Below the pieces are notes generated by a model that searched no databases, was not told the origin of the DNA, and worked only from the letters and a program-made list of their open reading frames with translations. Source: Sphagnum compactum (taxonomy: Eukaryota; Bryophyta; Sphagnopsida; Sphagnales). Taken from it: a stretch of 64,000 bases of DNA. Below, one piece after another: positions 14,115 through 23,660 of this stretch (position 1 is the stretch's first letter; the number at the start of each line of letters is the position of its first letter). The stretch covers positions 14,073,579 through 14,137,578 of the forward strand of contig OZ234500.1 in assembly GCA_965153455.1 (NCBI GenBank). Direction: 5' to 3'. A program made the position numbers and the translations under genes.

Positions 14115-14390
14115 AAAACAGTGTACATGTAAAACCAATACATTTAAATGATTTTATGTAACTGTGTAAAATAATGTAAGTGTAAAATAATTATATTTAC
14201 ATGATTTTATATGACTATGTAAAATAATGTAAAAAGTGCGATTTTTACTTGGGGGTGAGAAGGGGATTTCCTAATGGTTTTGGTGATAGGCCAACCAAAC
14301 AGTTCATTGCCAAAAAAAAAAAAAAAAAAAACTATCATAACATTTTTGTTTTGAGATGCATCACAAGTAATTAAACAATTAATATGAATC

Positions 14391-14410
14391 TTACTTACTT
14401 ACTTACTTAC
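14391..14410. repeat. (TTAC)5 microsatellite at LINE 3' end
   Basis: Five perfect TTAC units (GTAA on the LINE strand) mark the 3' terminus of the LINE. Such short tails are commonly made by the reverse transcriptase during target-primed insertion. Confidence 0.8.
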
Positions 14411-14483
14411 AATTTAGCGTCATTAAGTGGGCCAAACAGCGCTCGGGCCAGAAACCCAATTGATGTTAAGTCTGATGAAGTAA

Positions 14484-15307
14484 TTAAGATCTAACCGTCT
14501 GATATTGCACTAAGAATCTAGCAAGGATGCCTTGCTGCTGACAGCTCAGCAATTTAGCCAAAGGTGTGATGGCAGTTAGTGGCAATGAACCTCTAAACCT
14601 CTCTCGAACACTTTGATAGGCAGGGCAAACCAACAACAAGTGGTCCTCATCCTCATCGCACCCAAGTTGCACAATTTGTTGTAACGTTGCTGCACCGGCA
14701 CCTTCACTGGCTTGACTTGCCTTCCTAGCTCAATCTGCAGCTTGTGATTCGCACAACGAAAACGTGCCAAGCTTCTCCTAAGCTGTGCATTGTCTATCGT
14801 GGAGAGCTATTCTTTGTACCCATACTGTGCTGAACTATTCAACCCCAGATAGGCTCTCACCCTGCTGGAGTTAGGTGGAGCCACTTGATGGTGTACAATG
14901 TATTGCCTTTCAGCCAACTGCTTGAGGCGAGCACATGGTGGTAGCTGATCGCTATCGATGCACAAATTGTACGTCAACAGTCGTTCATCTACTTGTGCTA
15001 GCCAGCAAGCAGGCAATCGGCTCTTTCTACCCACAGCACTATGTTTCCCGAGGAAGACTTTTCACCTAACTGCAAGCAACTGCAGCTGTACATCATAAGC
15101 TAGCCTGAGCATGCGATTTGAATCTACCTCAGAATTGACACATGAGAGAAAGCGCATGGTCTGTTGCCACCAAAATATTTTTAGGGGAAACCTGCCAAAC
15201 TCTGCCAGCACGACGTAACTGGACGTCGTGGTGCTGACCCCCAACGACGACTTCAGAAAAGCCCATGAACCACCTCTAACTGTTCGCGTGCCATCTGGTC
15301 TGACCAT
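14484..15307 (-). pseudogene. LINE C-terminal region with zinc-knuckle-like motif
   Basis: This is the tail of the LINE reading frame. It includes LAEFGRFPLKIFWW near 15.2 kb and, after a frame change near 14.68 kb, LGCDEDEDHLLLVCPAY, a C-H-C pattern typical of the end of plant and algal LINE ORF2 proteins. A TGA at 15062-15064, a TAG at 14807-14809 and the frameshift interrupt it. Confidence 0.75.
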
Positions 15308-15360
15308 ACTTCACACCGATAGCTAAGCACTGGTTTGACTAGTGCATCAAACAGCTGGCA

Positions 15361-16871
15361 TTATAATGCTGGATCAAATATGCGCAACTCTACGCATCTG
15401 CGCCGCAATGCAAAAACTGCCTTTTTCCCTGACATTGCTAACCGCTGTATTGCAGCTTGCATACCTTTTGTGCCATGTAGCTCAACACCTAGATACTTGA
15501 AAGAGTTTAGTTGCTCTATAGCTTCGCCCTCATACTGAAAAGCCTGACACACAGACTTGCGTGCTTCAAACACAACAACCTTGGTTTTCTCGACATTCAC
15601 AGTCAACTGACGCTCACAGCAAAAAGCTTGCAAGACATCCAGTTGCTTCTGCAATCCAGCAGGAGTGTGTGACATGAGAGCTAAGTTGTCTGCATACAGA
15701 GAAGCAAGCGAACAGCTAGCTGTCCCAACATTTGTGGTGCGTCACCCTCCAAGGCATTCAACCGTTTCTCTAGGCCATCTATGAAGAGACCAAACATGAG
15801 CGGGTTGAGGGGGCATCCTTGCTTCACTCCGATGTGACAGAGGAAAGTGGGTGTGAGCCCCTCCTTTGGATGGTGCAGGCAGGCCTGGTCTTGACGGTAC
15901 ATGGAGCGCAAGCACTCCAGTATCCGCCCACTGATGCCAAGTCCCTCCAGCACCTGCCACAATAGGTCCCTTGGTACTGTATCAAAGGCTTTTTTGAAGT
16001 CCACAAAACAAGTGTATAGCTTCTTTTTTTGAAATCTGGCTTGTTCGGTCAAAGTGCGAAGAAGAATAAATAAGTTATCTGTTGTCCTATAGTCCTTTCT
16101 GAAACCAGCCTGTCCCTTTGCGCATAAATCATTGGTCTCCGCCCATTGACTGATGCGGGACTCAAGAATCATTGCAAACACCTTGGCTAAAACTAGTCTT
16201 ACTGTGATCCCCCTGTAATTGTCAAACTGACTACAGTCACCCCCTTTGTTACAGTGCATGTATGATCCCAACAGAGAGTGATTCACAATAGCCCTCACGC
16301 AGTATTTTGTTAAAAGTAATCAATAGTGGTTGTGTAGGGCAGCAGCCGCATCCAAAAGGAACTCGGGTTTGATGCCATCAATGCCCGCAGCTTTGTGTCG
16401 TTTTAGCTTTTTGAATGCTTGCTGTATTTCAACTAGTGTGATGTCAACATTCAACTGTTCGCAATCAATACCATTGGGTGGAAAGGAGACCACCTGGGCT
16501 TGAATAGCGGCACCTGCCACAGCTCCTGTTGTGGCTGGTGCCGCCGGAGGCCGCAGCAGTTGCTGCAAGCCATCCCTGAGCGCTTCGCTAGTGATGCCAT
16601 TGACACCCTCAGCGCGCTTGCGGTATCGCTTCCGGAATGCTGCAGGATCCGCCTTCGCTAAACCACATAGCTGCTTAGCCTTGAGCACATCATAAGCACA
16701 TTTCTTCCTTTTGTACAACTGTTTCATTTGCTTAAGTCTGACCTGCCTATCTGGGTGTGCATGTGACAATTTAACAAACTGGCTTTTGGTCTGGCGACAT
16801 TCTGTGTCAAACCAGGGTTTGTAGCTGTGCTTTATTGCTTTTCCTAAGGCCACTTGTCTATTTCCAAACAC
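15361..16871 (-). pseudogene. LINE reverse transcriptase domain, interrupted and catalytically mutated
   Basis: The sequence reads HKAAGIDGIKPEF before motif 1, then DNYRGITV, GQAGFRKDYRTTDN, motif A CFVDFKKAFDTVP, motif B GVKQGCPL, and after a frame change motif C as YADN (15685-15696) instead of YADD. It continues with LTVNVEKTKVVVF and FKYLGVEL. A TGA at 16320-16322, the frameshift near 15.70 kb and a TAA at 15361-15363 break the frame. The missing second aspartate would abolish catalysis even without the stops. Confidence 0.9.
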
Positions 16872-16955
16872 TTCTTCTGCAGATTGTGTGATGCACTGTT
16901 GTAACAGATTGACTCTTGTTTGTACGTCAGATGCATCAAGTACATCTGGGCTTGC

Positions 16956-17912
16956 CTAGACACCGATGTTATGCTGTACACTCCTGCTAAACTCTGCTGC
17001 TTTGGCAGTGTCATATTTGAAACGTGGTAGGTGTTTGATTGCCTTTTGCTGAACAGGAAGGGGTTGCCACTGCTGTGTGATTGTAAGTACCAATGGTCTA
17101 TGATCAGAGTGCGCATCTTTGTGACCTGAGTACTTTTCATCGCAGTTAACCTCTAAATGCTTGACACCCTCTAATTGGTCAGCTGTCGTAAGAAAATAGT
17201 CCACAGTGCTAAAACCTTTATTGGATAGGCATGTGTACTCCCCTGATATGTCTACTGGTGTGCGGCCATTGAGGGTGAACAGCCGAGTCGTTCTGCAGAG
17301 ATCCAGGAACTCACGATGCTAGCCAGCCGTGATGGTGTCGCGATGCTGGCGCTCCAGCATATCGTGGGGCAGGGTGTCCTCAATGGCTTGTGGCACCAGC
17401 AACACATTTGCTAGTTGACTACAATCAATGAAGTCAGTGTTTGTGCCTGTCCTTGCATTGAAATCCCCAGCAAGAAGCACACTGCCTAAGCTCATGGCTT
17501 CTCCAACCTCTTGGCATATGTGTTCAAATAGGCTGTTGTCTGCATATGGCGAACCTTGTGGAGCAGCATATACTATGCACAGGAACAAAGGCCTTTTGAA
17601 AGCATTGCCCAAGCACAACCAAATCCTAGTCCCATCCCTTGCAGTCTTCCAAACAGCAGTACTATTTGCCCATGTTTCCTTGACTAGTACCGTAATGCCT
17701 GCACTGTGCTTTCGAATGACACCCTGTGTAGTCACAGGCCTGACAACATCAAAATAGCAGAACCCTGGTAAGACCGGGAATGTATCGCCCGGAAAGTGAT
17801 GTGTTTCTATCAAAGCAACAACGTCAACATGTTGAAATAGGTTAAGCAGATGTTCATGTGTTTCTAGCTTTGTGATAGCGGCCCCATGGATGTTCCACAG
17901 GCACACGCACAA
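16956..17912 (-). pseudogene. LINE APE-type endonuclease domain, interrupted
   Basis: Endonuclease motifs occur in order: WNIHG near the start, ALIETH (catalytic glutamate), a segment with YAAPQGSPYA, then LLAGDFNARTG, and finally SDHRPLVL near 17.09 kb. In intact relatives this domain nicks target DNA to prime reverse transcription. In-frame TAG codons break it at 17319-17321 and 16956-16958. The first stands where the reading TAG-HREFLDLC suggests an original tryptophan. Confidence 0.85.
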
Positions 17913-17936
17913 GTCTCTCTGACCCCCGCCCCCCTA

Positions 17937-18800
17937 TGCAGTAGGAGAGTTTACGACTTTGTGGTTGATGTAGAGATCGGCCCCACGCTAGTAGACCCGT
18001 TCGCTAGCCTCTTTGGCCTCCTTGAAGGTGGCCCAAGCAGCTCGTTTCTGGGCCTGCTGAGCGGGAGTCAGGTCCTCGTCGAGCCCAAGCCTAGTGCCCT
18101 GCAGGCCTTTGCGAGCGTGCATCACCGTGAGCTTGTCGTGTACCGATGCCAGCGTGATGATGACTACCGGTGCCTTGTCAGTGGCCTTATCCAGTCGCCT
18201 CGACGACATCTGCCGGTGCACCTTCTACACCTGCACACGGTCAATAACCTTCAGCCTGTCGAGCAGTTCCGTTTGCACCAACTCCATAAGTTGTTTTGAG
18301 GTTTCCCCCTTGCTCATGGTCAACCCGGTGACCCGGATGTTTGCCTCCCTGGCCTTGACCAGGTCAGCATCCGTTGCCGGGTCCACCTTGTTGGCAACCT
18401 TGTCAACCTTCCTGCCCACAACCTCCTTCCACTTCTCCCCACTGTCCTGCATGGTATCAAAGCTCTTAGCCATCGCATCTACTTTATTTCGCAGCTTTTC
18501 GACTTGGCCAGTAACGGTCACAATCTTAGCTTCCATTCCTGGAGCCTGAATGTTTTCTGCAACCTGCTCCATAGTGACCTCAATAGCATTGTGCACATCC
18601 TGTTTCGTCACCACATCGGCCCTAGGGACCATGCGATGGTTGACGATGGCTGCTGCAGCGGCTGCCTTGCTGGTCTTGGCAGGCTTGAGGTTGTAGCGTG
18701 TACAGAGCGCCTGGAGTTTAGCCGCCTACATCTCCATGATCGTCAGCGAGTCCTTGTTCCATTCCCATGCTTTAGCGTCCAAAACCATGGCATTCGTCAT
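17937..18800 (-). pseudogene. LINE ORF1-like region, interrupted by stops
   Basis: The frame starts at the ATG at 18800-18798, eleven bases inside the telomere-like tract. It has an alanine/lysine-rich start, then a likely coiled coil with heptad-like charged spacing (about 18.60-18.40 kb). Next comes a segment reading ANIRVTGL, and later LGLDEDLTPAQQ and RGADLYIN. This layout resembles ORF1 proteins with an RNA-binding C-terminal half that bind LINE RNA. In-frame TAG codons lie at 18726-18728, 18225-18227, 17988-17990 and 17934-17936. The last may be the genuine end of ORF1, since the endonuclease starts just after it in the same frame. Confidence 0.7.
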
Positions 18801-18810
18801 TTTCGCCCCA

Positions 18811-18840
18811 CCTAAACCCTAAACCCTAAACCCTAAACCC
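18811..18840. repeat. Interstitial telomere-type repeat, four CCCTAAA heptamers
   Basis: The tract is about four perfect Arabidopsis-type telomere heptamers. It lies directly upstream of the LINE ORF1 start, so on the LINE strand it reads TTTAGGG. It could be an old insertion junction, part of the LINE 5' untranslated region, or a telo-box-like control element. Sequence alone does not decide. Confidence 0.9.
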
Positions 18841-20082
18841 ACCAAGTCATTCTTGTCCAGTTGTCGAGCTCCCTGCTACGGCAGAATGCGTGACAGTTGC
18901 AATTGCAAAGTTCTGCTCTTGATGCAGCCCAGAACATTCCGTTATTGCAACCGAAAACGCTCTTGCAGTACTGAATCATAATAAGTACCTAAACTCTTGT
19001 AAAAGCTTAGGTAAAAAATGGTGATGAACAAAGTTAAGAATGAAAGTTTTACTCAAGCAATGAAGTGGGGTGAAATGTTTATTCAAAATATTTCTTGGAA
19101 TAACACCACCATAATCCCATATTGGTAGAAAATGCATATGTTTAGGGAGTTTCGAAATATCATCATTTTTTTGTGAAGGGAAATCAAAAGTGGCCCATTG
19201 CAAAAAAAAATTAAAATTTGACCTTTGGGATGCGTTCACAACTAATTTATATGGGTTTGGCAGAAGGTACGATCATTAAGGATATATAATATATACGTTT
19301 ACATGTCCCAAAATATTTACATGAGATCATGTAAATGTATTTGACAAATATTTACACTCCATTCATTTAAGTGTAAAAATAATAATTATACATGATAACA
19401 ATATAAGTGTAATGGAAAAAGTTTGTATGTGTAAATGTAAATGATTTACACTTACACAAGATTTACACATTGTATATATGACTATTGACACTTACATGCA
19501 CAACATTGGAACATGCACCCATACACTGGAGAGGGTTCATTTTTTTCCCCTTGGGGAAGGGAGGTGGAGTTGTTGGATTTTTGTTGTTCCCAATTTGTTC
19601 TCATAATGTCTGTGCTGTGTTCTCATCAAATTCCCAATGGGTTCCTGTCATGGTTGCCAAGTTCCCAATCTCTTCGTTCATTTGTTTCCAATAGCTGCCC
19701 ACTTACCATGTCCTTTGCACTAAGTTCTATTCTTGCAAACTACGTAGGCAGCCAAAAGCAGGAGAATACAACATATCTAAGGGCATTTTGGAACCATCAG
19801 AACCCCGATTAATTTTTTTGGCAATGGGTTGATCAAAGCTACCCATCACAAAAGGAAATAAATTGAACTTTGGGGGATCCCACAACTAATTAATATCAGT
19901 TACAATATATGTACTCTAGATAATGTAGAGGGGAAAAATGTTGCCTGAAAACAGAGAGTAATGGCCTCTGGTCCTGCCCTTCCGTTACCTTAAACATTGA
20001 CCAGATTTGGAAGGAACTTGCTGCTAGTGCCGTATGTGTAAGGTAACGGCTGAGGCTGCAGACATTACCAGAATAGGATCAC
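18841..20082. other. Intergenic stretch with ttacactt-rich patch
   Basis: No gene is visible. Between about 19,265 and 19,505 the words gtaaatg, ttacac and their complements recur many times in both orientations, as they do around 13.70 and 14.13-14.23 kb next to the first family B element. This suggests a related AT-rich repeat flanking the MITE-like units. Open frames at 19.49-19.81 kb show no family motif. Confidence 0.5.
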
Positions 20083-20365
20083 TCGCTATGTGATCCTGCA
20101 CAGTAAAAGTGGGTGAAGAAGATTCACCATATGCCGGTTTGGCTCAGGAAATTTGTTTTGGCTCAGCATAATTGCGCGCGTTGCCGTGGCTCAAAAAGAG
20201 TGTAATAAATATGATCTAACTGCTGCTCAGTGTTTGTGATTGGCCTGTGAGAATGATTGTTGCCCCCCCACCTATTTGCTGTCCCGGTTTCAGTTTTATG
20301 GGTGGGGTTGCAAAAGAGTACATAAAAAACCTTGGATGCCAAAAATATTTTGGCAGAGCTGGGCC
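20083..20365 (+). mobile_element. MITE-like element, family B copy 2
   Basis: This segment shares tgatcctgcacagtaaaa, ctcagtgtttgtgattggcc, a run of c followed by acctatttgctgtcc, and ttttatgggtggggttgca with copies 1 and 3. Its termini are eroded, so the boundaries are approximate. Confidence 0.55.
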
Positions 20366-22152
20366 AACAATTCTGGTGTGGGAGGTATTTCGAAATTCCC
20401 TGCAAGCTCTACTGCCCGGTAAGAGTGTGCAGATACACTAAAAATCTGGACATAGGTTTTCACATATTTGTAAGGTACCTCCCAGCTAGCTTAAAAGTTC
20501 TGGGCAGGGAAATAAATACTGCAAATACATATTTAGGACTAATTAGGTCAATGTTGTAGGTTAGGACTAAGTGATAATTTTAGGGCGTGCTTAAGATTTT
20601 ATACATTAATATTTTGAATATCGTCAAATTCTATTAAATATACTTATGAGTTACTAATGCCACTCAAGCAACATCAGAATATTGAAAAATAAAATTGATT
20701 TGATTTTATGTTATTTCATTTAATATAATCACATCACTATTGTTGTCATATATTGTTTCATTCAATCAATCACATTGTCATTGAATAACAAATTACAATT
20801 GTTCCCTGGGGTCAGATTGAGATGTTGAGTTTGCAGTTTTGTAATAGGGCGAATTCTGCATTTGTTCACTTGTATGTTGTTAGAGTTCATTTGAGTACCT
20901 TGGTTTTTTAACATCATAGATTGGGCCATGAGCAATGGATTTGTGCCAGGTGTGCGCTCACTAGTTTCGCCCAATGAGGGCTCACATGGTAGAATTTGTC
21001 ATTTGTGGCCCATTTGCGAGTGTGCTGTAGGTTAAACTAAATGTGTACAATTCAACTCTATTGGTCGTTGTGAAAAAAATTATGCATTGCCAAGTGGAAT
21101 TTAGGTGTAGAATAATGCCTTAGGAGTAGACCATTACACCGTGGATCTTGGGCCCCACTGTGGATACGCAAGGTGTAACACCTTTCTCTTTAAGGCGTTA
21201 ACCCTACGAGGAGAGGCTGTATAGTGGGCGCATTGGTCGTTCGGACATTTTAGCCCTACCGACACGAGGGCCCACCTTGCTGCACATGTTGCCAGGTGGC
21301 TAAAATGCCCCTAGTCAATGTTATTGCAATTGGTGAAAAAACCCCCCACACCCTTGGATTTGATCAAAGATATCAAAGATCTTAAAAGTGTTCGATTATA
21401 CTCTAAGGGTGATGGATCAATGATATAACATCTGTTTGAGACCTTGAGATTAAAAAATGTTCTGAGTTCAAACCCACTAATACAAAGGTGAAAGTCCTGT
21501 CAGCCCTTTGCCATTGAGCTTGACTTGACCTGACTTGACAGCTTTTCATGCCATGTCTATGATGTATTGCTTCATTCAATCAATCACATTGTCACTGTTG
21601 CATGTAATCTAATAATAAAATACAATAGCAGGCTGCTTAAGAAGCAGTTACTCAAGTGTTCAAATATATTTTTGATTTTGCCAATCACAATTAGTTAGTG
21701 AAATGTTTAAATATATTTCTGACTTTGATGATCACACTCAGCTAGTGAAATGTTTAAATATATTTCTGATTTTGATGTTCACAGTCAGTTAGTGAAATAT
21801 TTAAACTTATTTCTGATTGTGGCAATTACAATCCTGATATATGTCATTGTGACATATTGCTTCATTCAATGTTATTGCCAAGATATATTGCTTCATTCAA
21901 TCAATCACATTATCATTGTTGCATATAATCTATAAATGAGTCATCTGGAGAGACTTATGAGCTAGTTAGTGAACCTGCCCACAATTTATTATACTCATAC
22001 AGTGATTTGTCATATCACTTTCCCAAAATGGAAAGTGAGGGTTTCAGGAAAGTGGGACAATTTTTGCAAATCATCACCGCATCCAAATTCCCTAAAACCC
22101 AAGTCGTTTGAACCATGGTCGGGCAATGCGTGCACCAATGAGTGCATATGAA
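20366..22152. other. Intergenic stretch with short direct repeats
   Basis: No gene is recognised. A word near tattgcttcattcaatcaa followed by tcacatt recurs at about 20,752, 21,567, 21,855 (partial) and 21,887. A 47-bp tandem array (21,656-21,835) lies between two of them. A tRNA-promoter-like pair of boxes lies near 21,410 and 21,463. Confidence 0.5.
21656..21835. repeat. Tandem repeat, ~47-bp units
   Basis: Nearly four diverged copies of a ~47-bp unit containing tagtgaaatgtttaaatata and ttctga(t/c)tt can be read in register. The differences between units suggest the array is not recent. Confidence 0.75.
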
Positions 22153-22488
22153 AGCATCTCTGTATATGATCTTGCACAGTAAAATTGGATCAAGAAAAGT
22201 CAAAACATGCTGGTTTGGCTCAGCATAATTTGCAGTGGCCGGTGAAATGGGCAGAAACATTGTGGACATGCAGAAAAGAGTGTAGGAAATATGTTCTGAC
22301 TGGTACTCAGTGTTTCTGATTGGCCCATCATAGTGATTGGTCCAGGTGGTTTGCTATTAGTAGTTCCCCACCTATTTGCTGTTCCAGTTTCAGTTTTATG
22401 ATGGGGTTGTAAAAAAGGAAATAACTAAACTTGGATGTGAAAAATATTTTTGCAAGGTCACATACTGAGCAGAGCTGGAGACCCTGTA
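22153..22488 (+). mobile_element. MITE-like element, family B copy 3
   Basis: It starts agcatctc and ends with ctggagaccctgtaa, whose complement (ttacagggtctccag) matches the left end of copy 1 (taagagggtctccag). The ends of copies 1 and 3 therefore support each other as terminal inverted repeats. The interior follows copy 1 closely, including tgcagaaaagagtgta and ggtttgctatta. Confidence 0.6.
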
Positions 22489-22990
22489 AGGGAACAATAT
22501 AATACAGCTTCATAATTGCCCCTAAATTTCTGAATTTGATGGGCAGCATTTGCCACGGATCACCTTGTTGCAAATTGCACAACCCGATCCCTATTACACT
22601 CACCTGGTGCTACCCTGCGGACATTAGACGGGCTTTTCCTGAGATTTCGGCTTTTCCTGAGATTTCGGTCATCATGCAGATCACCTCCTCAAAAACATTC
22701 CCAACTAATTTTGGAAAATAAAAAAACTTGTGAAACTTTCCTTTTTGGGAGAAACAACCAGCTAAAATTGGAATGGCTTTTTGTCAGTAGGAACCGGTTA
22801 TGTCCTCACTTTTTTTTTTTCATTCATCCACATGGATATAATTGTCTCTAGCTAAATGACTTAGCATTTTGTTCTATCCCACCCAATTACCATATTCCCT
22901 ATTCCATCATCCACGATTTACCATGTATGTTGCCTGCCATGACTCATCCAAAGAGAAAGCAAAGCCATGACTCATCAAAACGTTCATGAG

Positions 22991-23330
22991 GGCCACAGTG
23001 AACCAGCACCCACCAGTGCATCCAAGCACCATCCAATGGATGCCCATTATAACTCAGTTGTCGATGAACCTCGACTGAGTTAATATTTGGTTTCATTTTG
23101 GTAACCAAGTTTGTAAGAAATAGGTCTCATATATGCATAGATAGTTAAGAAAATAGGTAACTACTGTACTGGGTAAATAAATGGTTTAGGGTTTAGGTAA
23201 GGGCTGATTTTATTATCTACCTACTAACAACCCACAAGTGGATAAAAGTAACTGAGCTAAGGAAAGGGTTAGCTAAGGAACTGGAACCCAACGGAAAACT
23301 GTTTCCTGACCACTTACCATCCATCCTTAC
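22991..23330 (+). mobile_element. MULE-type MITE, family C, right end lost
   Basis: The left end (ggccacagtgaaccagcacc) matches the complete element at 57,623. The interior shares aaataggtctcatatat, aactggaacccaac and cctgaccacttacca in the same order. The right terminal inverted repeat is missing: similarity fades around 23,325. The remnant lies 330 bp upstream of the PRT6-like start codon, within or near its promoter. Confidence 0.8.
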
Positions 23331-23660
23331 TGTTTGGCCGTTCACCAGCATTTGTACGTTGTCTAACTCATAAAATGGTACCGACGAAAAACTGTTGCCG
23401 CGTTGTGAAGGATAGTTGCTAGGGTTGCGAAATGAATGCGCGGACTAAGTGCATCTAAGTGGAACGTTGTGAAATCGCTTGGAGTTCTGGAACTTGCCCT
23501 GAAGTCTGCAACGCTACCCTTCGAGAAGGATAGACTTGGAATAGGGGTTTATCGCAAAACTGGCGTCGTCCTTTGAATCCGTGTGGCTTGCCTTCCTGTT
23601 CTTCTTCTTGTTTTATCCGTGCTCTTCTGCTTGTTGCAAAGTGCCGCTGTCTCCAGAATT

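Larger units (their letters stand above)
14391..18810 (-). mobile_element. Decayed LINE with APE endonuclease and reverse transcriptase
   Basis: Read on the minus strand, the order is an ORF1-like region (18.80-17.94 kb), APE-type endonuclease (17.91-16.96 kb), reverse transcriptase (16.87-15.36 kb), and a C-terminal region ending in a cysteine/histidine knuckle (15.31-14.48 kb). The 3' end carries a short tail of five GTAA units (14391-14410 on the plus strand), typical of non-LTR elements that end in a simple repeat. The 5' end meets four telomere heptamers. From the first ATG (18800) to about 15.70 kb everything lies in one reading frame, broken only by stop codons. Frameshifts follow near 15.70, 15.3 and 14.68 kb. 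The element is more GC-rich than its surroundings and is inactive. Confidence 0.9.

Noticed and set aside
15335-18815. Plus-strand ORFs across the LINE (for example 17886-18299 and 18094-18549)
   Set aside because: They are antisense shadows of the LINE frames and carry no motifs.
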